Origin: Stichopus chloronotus
Lineage: Eukaryota > Echinodermata > Holothuroidea > Aspidochirotida > Stichopodidae
Direction of reading: 5' to 3'
Assembly: GCA_021234535.1 (NCBI GenBank)
Contig: CM037848.1
Coordinates: forward strand, 14,401,444 to 14,465,443
DNA length: 64,000 nt
Position 1 is the first letter of the stretch. Every line of letters begins with the position of its first letter. This document shows, piece after piece, positions 24,848 through 36,340 of this stretch. The position numbers and the translations under genes were made by a program. Below the pieces are notes generated by a model. The model made no database searches. It saw only the letters and a program-made list of their open reading frames with translations, and was not told the origin of the DNA.

Positions 24848-27800
24848 CTGCGTACCGTAGGCAATCATTATGATATAATTAGTATTGATAGACGATTTTA
24901 TACGGTTGGTCATAAAAGTTGATCCACCCAATGGTTTAGGGATATGTTGGAGGTAGTTATGGGAATGAAGTAGGAGAAGGGGATCTGAAAGGTAAAACCG
25001 ATAGTTATTTGATACGAACCTTAATAACACGTATGTAAGCCAAATGCAAATAACTGATAACCGCATACCACTCAAATATAGTCCTGGGAAGTTGCCTGCC
25101 CCTCCCCCACCCCTGCTATTTGACCTTCTCAGATACTACAGCCCTTTTTATTATTTCAGCAATACATGGAATATTGAAAACATTTATAGTCTGTTGTATA
25201 CATCTTTCTGATAGTTTATTGGTTAGCCAGTGTGTCGAATGAACAATGTCCTGATTTAAAGCTTGTAGATCATGCAAGAATTAAACAAGGAATTGAAAAG
25301 CATTGATATCAATAGAATAAGTTGTAGGTATATTTCCATTATCTAAATATTGTTTTTAAAAAATGAACAATAAGAAAAAAATCCCTGCTATTGCATCCCT
25401 TTCCGTCAACACCTAAGTTACCTCGGAAATATTTTAATGTATCTAATATCACCAAAGCTGTCAAGTGAATTGATTGAAAAAAAAATGTAATTGAATGTGT
25501 AATATCTCCTTATGACTTGAAATCCAGCTTGTTGCTGCATTCAAATGCTTCAATCAAACCCATTGCAGGTAGTTTATTTCCCACCTGTTTTTCTTTTTTA
25601 CATAGCTAAGTTACTTTTGCAAACTTGTTCTATTCCTATGGTGTGTCGGACGTAAAGGTGTTGACATTGTTACTTGCCTTTAATGGCAAATACTGTGAAT
25701 GTCTCAAACTTCCTTTCGTACACGGAGTGACTGGGTAGTGTAATATGCATGTAACACCAGCCACAGGGGGTGACAATTTACGTCAACCTAAAGTTACCAC
25801 TGGATTCATCATAGAATTCATCACAGGATTCATCACAGGATTCATCACATGATCCATCACAGGATTCATCACAGTATTCAGTGAAATCCTAGCAGTGATC
25901 CCATTCCACGGTACCTATTGCCATTATTCTGCCTCCCAGTCTACGGCTGCGTATATCACATAAAATTATAAATTTCGACGGGGAAGATTGAAAAGTACAT
26001 GCATGTTGCTTTTGCCATAAGTAACCCTTCAGTGGAATGCAAACTTCGCCACGCATGTGATGTACTCTGGCGGGCGTTTTCCAGGTTATGCAGTTTATCG
26101 TAATGCAGCTTGGCATTTTGTTCGTTATCATATATACAAGGAAATGCATTCCCCGAGATGCATGTCTTACATAACTGTAGGATCGGAAGGAATTCCCTCC
26201 ACGTTTAATACTCGCAAAGCTTAAAAGTATTAAGGCTCTTCACGTGGTTGAACTGCAAAGCCGGATGTTCTCATGTTAGGGCTTCAAGGACTTAAGATTA
26301 TTTGCTTGATTTCGACAACATTTCTTTGAAATCTCTTTTTTTTTTCTTCTGTATTTATTCAATAGGCCTAATAATGTTAATACAGCTGAGATCAAAACTG
26401 AGAGGAGAACTCCCCCCCCCCCCACAAAAAAAACTGTCATTGGGCTCTTGGAAAGACCCTTCAGAAACATGATTTTACCTGTTTACTAGTTATCCATAAC
26501 AAATGAAGATAACAATTTGATATCTTAAGTGTTTCTTAGTCGTTACTTGCTTTCCTTTGCCACGTGATTTCTCTCACAAAAAGCACACTTGTTCATGAGT
26601 CATCATCTGTACAGTATATGGATTTTCAATATTTTAAACGGTTACACCGTACCAGAGCATTTTGTGAAGAAGACCAATAAATGTTGACAAAATGAAACAA
26701 GAATGAACTTATTTTTTAAAAGTAGCCAACTTTGATATGGAAACTAATTGTACCATAGTATAATTCTACTGCTGATGTAAAGATAAGGGTTAGGAATTAA
26801 AATGTTACTTTTATCTCAAAAAGTTGTTAGTGACAAGAGTTCTGAACAGGTCAAAATTGCTGATATGATGTTACGCTCGAAAAAAAATTGAGTACTTGGT
26901 CAGTAGATCGGATGAAAGATGAGTTCTCTACCAAAGGTTTACTCCCCACAGGTAAAAAGGACAACTGGATTGATTTTGGTTTTTCTCCTTCCTTTATTTA
27001 CAAACTCCTCTTAACAGTAGCCCCGTGAAATACGAATACTCCTCGCTCAAGTACAACCCCTTAGCAATAAATTCATAAGAAAAAGTAAAAATGCAAAAGT
27101 AAGAAAATTTCACTGGACGTCTAAAGTTCCTTATATGTGAATCACATTTGCACTTTCTTGATATTGATTCTTCTCCAACTTTTTTATATTTTCTCCCTCA
27201 GATTTGCTCTTTGCCTCACGGCTCGATTAAGACTTTCTTTTTAGTTCTGCCCCACTGGCTAGATTGCTTCTTTAATTCTTATGACACGCAGGCTAGATTG
27301 CTTCTCTCTTTGTTCAGCCATACACAGGCGAGATTGCTTAATTACTTCTTTCTCTTTCCTAGATCTGTTGTACTCTTTTCATCTCCTTCTTCTTCCCAAG
27401 CTACATCTTTTTATCTTTGTCACCTGTCGTGCCGTTTGACAGATAACAGTCACCTACCTCCATTATCCTCCATGATCCTCCATTTTTTTTTTTTTTTTTT
27501 TTGTCTCTCTGATGTACAGACAAAGACTTAATTTAAATCTCCCTTCAGCTGGTGTCACTATGTATACTTTTCTACTAATCCTTCAAAGCACTCACTCATT
27601 AGGAAATTCAAGGATAAGAATAAGAGGCCCTATCTCACCTTTTACGTAGTAAGTATATCGTGGGTACCTGCGCTGTGACATATCGTGAAGAGAACCGGCC
27701 GCAAGAAAGACTGCTTGTGGTTTTTATTGAAAACGTTCAGAATTAAAATAAATGCAAATTCTGTCCCAAGTTGTCTTATTTTTGCCATAGCGTTTATTGT

Positions 27801-28467
27801 CAGTAGCATACGCGGGGACAAATTCCGATAATTTGCCACGATGTCAAAAGTGCACCAGAGAATCAAACCTCACAATATTTAGTGGTCACTTCCAATTCTG
27901 AACTTTATTTATGGTTTATTTGCACATCACTATCAGGGATTTGTAAGAAATAGAGCATACAGAATGACAAAATAGATAAAGAATTAAGTCATAGTTCTTT
28001 ATGGTTTTTAAAACTAATTTAGCATTTCTACCACCCAAAACAATGACGGTTTGACACTACCATTTACATACAAGTTTCAGCTTTGCCAGTGGAGGAAACA
28101 CTCAAAGACAGAGTCTTTACGTGAATACGGGTGTCATTTGTCTAGTAACATTGCATTCATAACGTTAAGATTTTTAAATTGTTTGTTCGAACTGCCAAAC
28201 AGAAAGAGTTTGACTTATTTTGAAAGTGAATCCAAGTAACTCTAAGCACGAAATGATATGTTCGAGTAACTCCCAAGTACAATATATATATAGGCCTACT
28301 TGTGGCGTGAATGTAATCCCTCAAGTACATTAACTACAACAAGCACCAACACTTTCTAACAGTCACGAAGGCCTTAACATATTACATAAGTTAAACTAGG
28401 GATAATTTGATTAATGACATAATGAAAGAAAAAAAAAAGAAAACAAACTCATAAAAGAAGTTCTAAC
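24848..28467. other. L3 intron 1
   Basis: Holds a 12-bp minisatellite (25800-25880), a C run near 26413, a pyrimidine-rich tract (27150-27530) ending in a 20-base T run (27483-27502), and GAAAGTGAATCCAAGTAACTC near 28220, an intron 1 motif of the A genes. No gene. Confidence 0.5.
25800..25880. repeat. 12-bp minisatellite
   Basis: AGGATTCATCAC repeated about six times with a few changes. Confidence 0.85.
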
Positions 28468-28592
28468 CTGTAGCAGTGGTTTCTCCAAGGTACCCAGAAC
28501 AATGGACAAGGCTCCTGGCAACTGTCAGCCGATGCCTTGCTTCCAAAAACAATCATCGACAATACAGCAGTGAGTAGAACTGACAGAAACAT
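28468..28592 (-). CDS. L3 exon 1: signal peptide and start of CTLD (subfamily A)
   Basis: First coding exon of a 177-aa predicted secreted CTLD protein (exons 28592-28468, 24847-24688, 22781-22533). It codes 41 residues plus AG of a split Arg. MFLSVLLTAVLSMIVFGSKASA is a signal peptide, followed by DSCQEPCPLFWVPWRNHCYR. The start is secure: the upstream frame runs into a stop (TAG) without another Met. The donor is ACAG|gttaga. The mature protein has five cysteines, so one is unpaired if the CTLD forms its two expected disulfides. Confidence 0.85.
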
Positions 28593-28649
28593 CGTGCGGT
28601 TCCCTTTGTTATTAAAGGCACTATCAAATAACTCGAACTAATGTCTTTG

Positions 28650-28840
28650 AAAAATGGATAGCGTATACGAAATTTTCTGCACACGTATTGCTATGTTTAA
28701 GTACTTTGGAAATGAGTTGCTCGTAGCTGTCGGAAGCACTCGTAGAATTTGTAACTTGCTCGTGCTTGGCCCTTCTCCGCATGTGCAGGCGCATGTGAAT
28801 GAATGAAACATAGGCCTACATCTGCATTAAATCCTCGTAT
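28650..28840 (-). promoter_or_regulatory. L3 conserved 5' flank
   Basis: Same block as L1 and L4. GATAGCGTATACGAAA is the single-copy counterpart of the 33-bp unit, and CCGCATGTGCAGGCGCATG (28778-28796) is the NRF-1-like region with one change in the palindrome. No clear CCAAT is seen. Confidence 0.4.
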
Positions 28841-30557
28841 TTTGACACTACGTACAAATAGGAATGTGCATCGATTGTGGCAGGTGTTCCTTGAACTTCT
28901 CGATTGGAACAATGGCCAAATTAAAATTACGACGTTTAATGTTTCGGAAACAAAAAAAAAAAAGAGCAGATAACCAAAAAAGTTATGGTATGTAAATAGA
29001 TAAAGTTGTTATGGTATATGTCAATCCACAGACCCCTACTCAAAGCAGTTTGAAACCTTAATATCGCCACCACGATAATTACTGAAAATGCAGCCATCTT
29101 TTCTTATAACTCCTTCATGAGTGAAGACTCACACAAAACTTCTTAAACACCAGAATACTTGCTCGTGCTCGGTTGCAACTCTCTGGCTAAGACGGACTGA
29201 CGGCGGTCTTTCCTGATATATACAGAGCAATAAACAAATGCCAGGGGGAAAGGGGTGTGGGGATGGCGGATACTTTAATGAAAATTGGATGTATTATCAT
29301 AAGAGCATATTCAGTTTGAATTTACATTGTGTATGCCTGTGAATGAATGTTTCGTTCAGCAATATCAATCACAGGTTGATATGACTTTACAGGTCTGATT
29401 GGGAGGTTTTATATCCATATGTATCCTGCCATTTTATGAAATTATGTTGTGAATCATAATTGCATTTGCACAATTGGGTACTCACGTGCTAAGATAGAAA
29501 AGGCATAAAACGTCTGAAAGAATCCCAATGCACTCTAAATTTCCGGAGCCAAAGTCTCAAATTCTCTTCCACCATGCCATAGCACCTTCCAATGAAAATC
29601 ACTTCATGAGGCGTTTATCCATCTCAATTTTCTTGCCTCATTTCATGAAAAACATTACTGGAAAGCGAGGCAAAAGTTGCTCCAGTGAAACTTGGCAACC
29701 TTCAAGAAACGTTATTATTATTATTATTTATTTACTTTTTTTTTTGGTCAATGCTTACGAAAGATTTTTCGGACTTGGTTTGTAAGGAATATCAGCAATA
29801 CTGTCTGGGATCTAAAGAAATCGTTGCCAAGGCAACGAATCTTAGAATTTGAAGCTTCATAAGACAATAGTCCCGACCTACTTTAAAGACTAATAAAATT
29901 ATGGGTTCAAACGATTGAGCAAAAATTGAGAAAATTTTACTTTGCCGTGTTATATATATTTCATTATAAGCAGATTTCTCATATCTACCTCCATACGATG
30001 AGACAAAACACATATGTTTTATGGTTAATTAGGAGTAATTATGTATTAAACAACACCGAGAATTTTCAGACACAATGCAATAGGTTAACAGATCCAGTGC
30101 CTTAAACAATTTGTTTGAGTTAAAATAGAGATTGATAGAGATAGAGATATTGAGAAATATGTTGTGAGGTGTATATCTGGAATATCATAGGTTTATTATT
30201 CATTCTAAATTATCCAAGATTTCGCATACATAATATATTTTTACCTAACCATCTATTCTCGTTTCTTGGAACAAATCGCACACAAGTTTTGTAGTAAATT
30301 AATAGTCAAGTATTTAACAACCCTCAGATTGGAAGACACAACACAAAACAAAAACCTGCGTAAAACCATGTCAATACAAACCTATGAACATATTGGCATT
30401 ACATTGACTAGAATAAAAGAACTCTATTTATCTCTTACATGAAGTAAAATGTTGAAGAGTGCAATTAACAGCGACTCGACAGGTCATGGACCAATTTGAA
30501 GTAAACAATGGCAAGTGTAGGATAAGTTTAGTAAATAAGTGTATTTACTTATTATAT

Positions 30558-30567
30558 TTTATTTATT
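30558..30567 (-). terminator. Candidate poly(A) signals of L4
   Basis: Two overlapping AATAAA motifs on the minus strand, about 160-170 bp after the last stop in L4. AT-rich context makes chance likely. Confidence 0.25.
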
Positions 30568-30726
30568 CATTTATTAATTATTAACTGTCTGTCAAACTTT
30601 TCTGGAGCACTGCAAAGAGAGATGAAGAAAGAGAGAGAGAGAGGTAGAAAGTGAGTAGAATATTCGCTTTTTCTAGACCTGAATTGAGACTATTCCGTGT
30701 GTGAACGGCTGGTTACTAGTCCAGGC

Positions 30727-30976
30727 TCAGTGACGCAAGACCGGACGAGGCATTTTACACATTATCTTAAAATGGTGATCGGAGCGGTCTGCGAAGTCAT
30801 GCCATTCGCCATGTACACTGCCATACTCATACGACGCATAGAGCCATTCGTCAGGATTTTCGACTTGTCCGTCGTCGAAATGAGTAAAATTCACTGGTGA
30901 ACCGTCGGTCCACCTAAGAACACCGTTTACTTCGTCGATCGATCCAAATCCAAAACCCACGTCTACTTGACCGATC
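30727..30976 (-). pseudogene. L4 exon 3 with 1-nt frameshift in the WIGL codons
   Basis: The acceptor ctgcag|GATCGG is preserved, but the codons for WIGL read TGGATTTGGATC where L2 and L3 have TGGATTGGATTG. One extra base (the A run at 30946-30948 on the + strand) shifts the frame. From the acceptor in the expected phase 0 the reading is DRSSRRGFWIWIDRRSKRCS, then a stop at 30914-30916. After the insertion the next frame carries the rest of the domain (SIDEVNGVLRWTDGS, GEWHDF, IMCKMPRP) down to a stop at 30727-30729. I found no other phase-0 AG acceptor nearby that would restore the frame. It is either a young pseudogene or an assembly error. The exon has also diverged more than exon 3 of L2 and L3. 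Confidence 0.75.
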
Positions 30977-31536
30977 CTGCAGAAGTGGAAGAAAAATAAG
31001 TAAAAGGGTCGAAAAACGTTTGGCGAGTTCTCCTGACCATGCAGGGAGTATCAATATTTTGCAGGGTTTTATATTTCTGAACCCCCATCCATGCAATATT
31101 CAATGGTAGTGGTGTATAACGTTGCGCTCATTGGATTTCAAAGGTAGGGCCTAACCCCACATGGGGTAAAAATGCTGTGTAGAAACCCGATCTAGTCTAT
31201 TCAAGCAATGATTGCACTATGTAACAGTGCCCTCTGTTGTTGATGAAATTTAAATAGGTTCTCAAAACAGCAGCATCCATCTTGAGAAGCCAAAGTTATT
31301 TGTCAGTGAGGACAATATATTTTTCAAAACCGAGAGGATACTCCTGCTGTATGACGTGTGGTTGCCTTCTTCTTGTCAGTGGAAGAATCTTTGATCACGT
31401 GGTATGTCACGTGCATGTTATATGTCGACGGCTAAACATTTCTGCTCCTTTGTTTTGTTTTTGTTGCGTCCATTTCTGTCTCCGTGATTTTGTTAAAGAA
31501 ATATAGCAGAATATCGCCACAACTGAGTTACACGAC

Positions 31537-32375
31537 TTACAAGCAACGTGGACGGCATCGAAAAAATTATCTAGCATCTTGCATCAGAAGGCAAGTGAAG
31601 AGAGAACTTAACGATACTACCGTCAAAAAAAAAAAAACTTTTAGAAAATATAACCGAATGAAAGAATTTACTTCACGGTTGTCCAAATAATAAATTTTAT
31701 CGATTCGTATCGTCACGTTTTGTTTGTCAGGTGCTTACAACTCTAGTTCAGTTTAATTCTGATTTAATAACTTCATAACCCATTTGTAGTCATTAGCTAC
31801 GTGGGTGGCAGCCGAAAACTTGAATACTCACCCCGATGATATATTTAGTTAATGAAGACTCACTGTAACTTCCTTAACTCAAAGGGCAGTTTGAGACAAA
31901 CAAATTTACACTTGAGCGACATATGAACATGACAGACCTCTTTTGTATTGTTTGCATTTTATGGTTTGTTTTCACAAGCCTTTACCAGTTTATTATTAAT
32001 TTTTTTATTTTACCATTTTTAACCACTTTTGTAGTAATTACCAACGTGGGTGGCAATCACAAAATTGAATAAGTGTTGACATGTGTATAGTCAATGAAGA
32101 CACACTGAAGGCGTAATGCCAAATTTGTTGGGGCTTAGACACTTTTTTCCGAATATATGCTCGTGATAGACTATTATAAAAATGTTATCACTAATTAGTA
32201 GATTTATATCGTTATAAACATACAAAGAAGTTTTCAAAATCACGTGGAATATTTTGCATGCGAAATGTGATATCATATCACACGTTCGTTATGCGGTACA
32301 AACTAAGCCCTGTGCACTGCTTGTTTTGCACTTCAGAACCTTGTACGTTATGTAAACGACTGTTTCAGTACAATT
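31537..32375. repeat. Duplicated block, copy 1 (L4 intron 2)
   Basis: Matches 50641-51415 in the same direction: shared CAACGTG, ACATATGAACATGACAGACC, ATTTTGCATGC and CGACTGTTTCAGTA. Inside, an AACGTGGGTGGCA segment is repeated about 250 bp apart. Confidence 0.75.
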
Positions 32376-32954
32376 TCAATCGCTTAGAATTCTTGCAGTC
32401 ATTTTACTACCAGTATACGCCATGCACTTACTTTGTATACTAAACTTAAGTGTAGCATTTATCTATCAACGTCAGTGAAATAGCTAGACTCTCCAAAATG
32501 CAACCACGACTCAACTATAACTGCTTCATAACAATGAAGTTTCAATGCTAAACATGTCATGCTGCCGTGATTTTGCACTTTCCGACCATATGTTACCTCG
32601 CTAAAAGGCAGCAGATCACTGTAAAAGGACGGCACCACATCGCCATAGTGCTTTACTAAGACCTACACTCTGAGAGTACTAAATTACCATAAGATAATAC
32701 CTCGCTGCGAAACAAAATTACCTCACTCCTCAGCAGTAGGAGGTATATACTTCAAGTAGGCCTAAGCCATCCTCAAACTCAGCTGAATACACATCAGCAG
32801 GGAAATGAATAGACTGAATAGCCTCTACAGAGTAGGATTAGTATGCGTCTATTCAAGTCAGTCTGAAGTTGGCTTTCTTGAAGTATAAACCGAATAGAAC
32901 CTCACGAACTTTCTCGAATATTACCAATAGAACATCACTAATCAACATTGGAAC

Positions 32955-33025
32955 ACGGTTTAGCTCGGCGGTAAGAGTGTCCTTCTTGTAATGATCAGAT
33001 TCCGGTGGAACCACGTGCAAATTTT
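32955..33025 (+). repeat. Degenerate tRNA-Thr-like SINE head
   Basis: GTTTAGCTCGGCGGTAAGAG resembles a tRNA box A (D arm), followed by CTTGTAA like a Thr (TGT) anticodon loop. The T arm is decayed (ATTCCGGTGGAACC). The acceptor stem is not formed, so this is not a working tRNA. Confidence 0.5.
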
Positions 33026-33599
33026 CCTGAGACTCAAAATTACTTGTTCAATCAAGCCGTTTGCAGTGGTGCTGAGGGTTTTCTTTACAACTGATTTCAA
33101 TTGGGGTTCCTGTTGTCCGATTCTGTTGTACCACTACAATCAAAGACTATACATGATTCAAGTGACAATGTAGATTAATCAACAATGTCATGTTTTCATG
33201 CTTAAAGAGTGAAAAATTGTTAAAAAATATCTACTACTAAAGATATCCAATATAGTCTAGTGTAAATGTCTTCCTACGCCATTCCCATGATGTTCGAGGG
33301 TTTGAAGTTCAGTAGGTCAATTACACCGCAATCTACCTCTGCACTAAAGGTTTCAAGTGACAATGTAAGATATCAAATAACAAGGTAGAGGAACATCCTC
33401 TTCCTGTTTACAAGGTTAAAGGGTGAATAAAATATCTAGGACGAAAATTATCCCGTACAGGCTTTTATTTAATGCCTTATTCCCCCTCCGCTTCGGCCCC
33501 CCAACTCTTTTTGGCATTGTGTCATTTGACAGTGCATTTTCTTTTCTGATAGCAGTACACTGTAATTGTAGTACGATACCGAGCTCAAACATTACGTAC

Positions 33600-33759
33600 A
33601 TCCTGCTCACGAAATGACTTCCAGTAATGGTAGACGAATTCTTGCTCTTCCATTGAGTGTATAGATACCAGATCCGCGAGATCTCGCAGATGTTCTTCGG
33701 TGCTGAAAAGGCGGCAAAAGTTGAGAGCGTCGTACCAGGAAACTTCCTCCTCAAAGTAC
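33600..33759 (-). CDS. L4 exon 2: CTLD first half
   Basis: Internal exon of 160 nt with acceptor tgcacag|G and donor GAT|gtacgt. It reads YFEEEVSWYDALNFCRLFST, LRDLADLVSIHSMEEQEFVY and HYWKSFREQD. It differs from L2 exon 2 at only about four bases, although the introns next to it have clearly diverged. The frame is intact. A short stub of the same exon lies about 250 bp upstream, at 34014-34046. Confidence 0.8.
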
Positions 33760-36000
33760 CTGTGCACGATAGGCAATACATTAGAGCATTCTCAGTGATT
33801 TTTCAGAATCGCTGATCCGTCCAAAAGGAGTTAAGAGTGGAAGAGTTCAAGGAGATGTTAAAGGTAGATCGGGGGGGGGGGGGCTGCAATAAGCGCAGCA
33901 AAGGTTCCTACATAGAGAGTCCTAGGCGCCGGTTAAGTCAGGCGCCATCACTGGGTACTTCAGAAAGCGCCATGGAAAAATTTTCAAATTTCCATCCTCA
34001 ATTTGCCATGAGGGAATCATACCAGGAAACCACATACGCAAAGTATCTGTGTACGATAGGCAACTGTGGTTGGTCGGAAAAGTTCATCCACTCCTTGATT
34101 CACGAGAAATTGGGTGTAGAAGATGACGTTCGGAGACGTAAGAAAGAAAGCTATCATAAATAATCACTAAAGTTTCTTTTTACAAAGCCTATAATACGCA
34201 AGTAAATCCAGGGCAAAGCACTGGTTACCACAGGACAAGAACAGTCATGTGATTGGTAGAAATAGCACTTTCTAATCTCACAGGCCTTGCCAGATGTAGC
34301 CAAATCTTTCTTCTTCTTTTTTTTTTTGAAGACTAGGTTAGGATACGTGGACTTCCAGTTAACTATCAGTTACTGCCAAATGCGGCCAGGGGAATTAGGC
34401 ACAAACAAAAATTTAGACGTAGACCTATCCATAATTCATTTCTCATAATGAGGGAAAGGCCTAACGTTTCGCGATAGATATAGGCTTTGTATGTAGCTTA
34501 GGCTCACAAATAGACATTGCATGGATGTTAGGCCGTTAACAGTGCCCAATATAATCAGGAAAGTATCCTTACTACAGTTAAATCTGATGTGAATTATGTC
34601 CTTGTGCTTATAATAGAAGAAAACATTTTACATTAATTTGTAGTGCTTTATGTCAATAGTTTGTCCAATATGTTTAGGTGGAGGGAGCAGAATGTTTGAC
34701 TGAGAACCCCCCCCCCCCCTCCGGATTGGTATACCCCTGATCATGAAAACTGGCAGAATCACGAAGGAAAGTTTACCCATCGTAATGTTTATGCTCACCA
34801 TGATGACCCCGTTGCCATTTTTAGAGGTATATGCCATGATACATAAGGGGGGGGGGGCACTTTGCACACTACACCATGGCTTACACTCTATGAACGTTTC
34901 TGTCAAAACATTTCAGATCAGTACGTACTCATACTCAGAATTGAGAACAAATTGAAAGTAAAACTGAGTAACCAATTTCTGTATCTCAGTTGTAAATACT
35001 GAAATACTGCTATTTAGAAAAAGATTTGGTTTTCTCCAAACTTATCGAAAAAAAATCATTTTTTTGTCATATACCCCTTCAAGTTAACATTGCGAATGTC
35101 GAAACTTTTGCGATGACAGTGTAGAATTTGCAAGTGCCATTTTTTTTTTTTTTTTGAAAATCCAGTCACGAAATATGATCGAAACCTCGGGTTTTGGATC
35201 AAAAAATACTTTTAACTTAGGTTTCAGAGTCGGTCGAGGGTCAGAGTGTGGGTGAGAACATGTAACGTTGGTTTATGACAATGTCAAATCCATGTCAATT
35301 TACTCGTGGCAACAGAGTCTAATACCATTACAAGGGAATATTAGGTTTTCAGATTATTTTTTCTTAAACGATCAGAACAAATGCTGATTGAAAAAAAAAA
35401 TATATCCATCAAACTCTCGATTCCATTTCAACAAAAATACCCCCAATTATCTTGAGCCTATGCAATTATGATTAACAATCGTTACAAGAGTCACTATGGA
35501 CATTTTAGCAATCCAAAAAAGTTTCTAATCTCTGAACGTCAGTCAATCAAAAACGCCATTGTGATTTCATGATGGGTCAATTTACACGACCCGTTTTGAA
35601 AATTCCTGTTGTCATGTTTTATCCTTCTAGGCTTTCATACCTCCTTGACCCCCTGTTGACTTGAAATGAGTAACTTGATTAGTTTTCTTTGGGTTTTATG
35701 TCAATGATCTCATCTTAACCAAAGAAAGAATTTATCACAGTTTGAAAGTGACTTCAAGTAAATGAAAGTCACTCCAAGTACAACATAATGGACAAAAACA
35801 GTTTAGAACAGTTTGAAAGTGACTACAGGTAACTCCAAGTACAAGATTATGTTCGAGAAGAGTGAAAATAATCTTTCAACAGTATTAACTCCTTCAAACA
35901 ATCACAATCTTATTACTTTTCAGACAGGATACGTGCGTTAAACTAGAGATAATTCGATCGATAAAATTCTAGAAATGAAACACCTGTGACAAATTCGAAC
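33760..36000. other. L4 intron 1
   Basis: A block shared with L1 intron 1 (33780-33990), the exon 2 stub, G/C runs near 33869, 34710 and 34848, and paired GAAAGTGACT...CCAAGTACAA motifs at 35745-35850. No other gene. Confidence 0.55.
34014..34046 (-). pseudogene. Stub of a duplicated exon 2 in L4 intron 1
   Basis: On the minus strand, a tacacag acceptor is followed by about 11 codons resembling the start of exon 2 (YFAYVVSWYD) and then unrelated sequence. The intron side (TGTGTACGATAGGCAAC on +) also matches the flank of the real exons. This is a partial duplication with no use as an exon. Confidence 0.6.
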
Positions 36001-36128
36001 CTGTAGCAGTGGTGTCTCCATGGCACCCAGAATAATGGACACGGTTCCGGGCAATTTTCGGCCGACGTTTCAGATGCTGAAACAAGCACCGACACTGCAG
36101 CGGGAATTAATAAAACTGACAGCAACAT
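36001..36128 (-). CDS. L4 exon 1: signal peptide and start of CTLD (subfamily A; gene probably inactivated)
   Basis: First coding exon, 42 residues plus AG of a split Arg codon. MLLSVLLIPAAVSVLVSAS is a signal peptide; then NCPEPCPLFWVPWRHHCYR follows with three cysteines, one more than in subfamily B. The donor is ACAG|gttcga, weak after the gt. A Met 13 codons upstream (36167) is in frame, but the matching position is ATA in L1 and L3 lacks it, so the MLLS start is preferred. Exon 1 itself is intact, but exon 3 carries a frameshift, so the gene as read here would give about 116 residues. Confidence 0.75.
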
Positions 36129-36189
36129 TTTCTTCTTTGTTGTAGCTGTTACTAGAGGCTCTATCAAACTCGTATTACAGTCTTTGACA

Positions 36190-36340
36190 AAGGGATAGCA
36201 TGTATATGAAATATCCTGGCAATGGATTACTTTCGAGCTGAGCTGCTCGCAGCCTTCGAAAGCGCTCGTACAATTCGGTAATTCTTCTCCGCATGCGCAA
36301 GAGCGTGTGCATGAAACACGTGCATCTCAACCAATCCTTA
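36190..36340 (-). promoter_or_regulatory. L4 conserved 5' flank: GCATGCGCA site and CCAAT box
   Basis: GATAGCATGTATATGAAATA at 36193 onward, CGCATGCGCA at 36290-36299 and CCAAT at 36331-36335 repeat the L1 order and spacing. The promoter region is thus better kept than exon 3 of this gene. Confidence 0.45.

Larger units (their letters stand above)
28593..30726. other. Between L3 and L4
   Basis: L3 promoter flank, then the L4 3' flank with two copies of the shared downstream block (about 29965-30080 and 30220-30365). No gene. Confidence 0.5.
30977..33599. other. L4 intron 2
   Basis: Contains the duplicated block 31537-32375, a tRNA-like SINE head (32955-33025), and two successive copies of the exon-proximal intron 2 segment (about 33140-33290 and 33300-33530). 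Confidence 0.55.

Noticed and set aside
27148..27531. 127-codon + strand open frame
   Set aside because: Pyrimidine-rich low-complexity intron sequence ending in a T run; no domain.
36128..36167. Upstream Met of L4 (and at 17923 in L2) as the true start
   Set aside because: The codon is ATA in L1 and absent in L3; starting there would put charged residues ahead of a good signal peptide.
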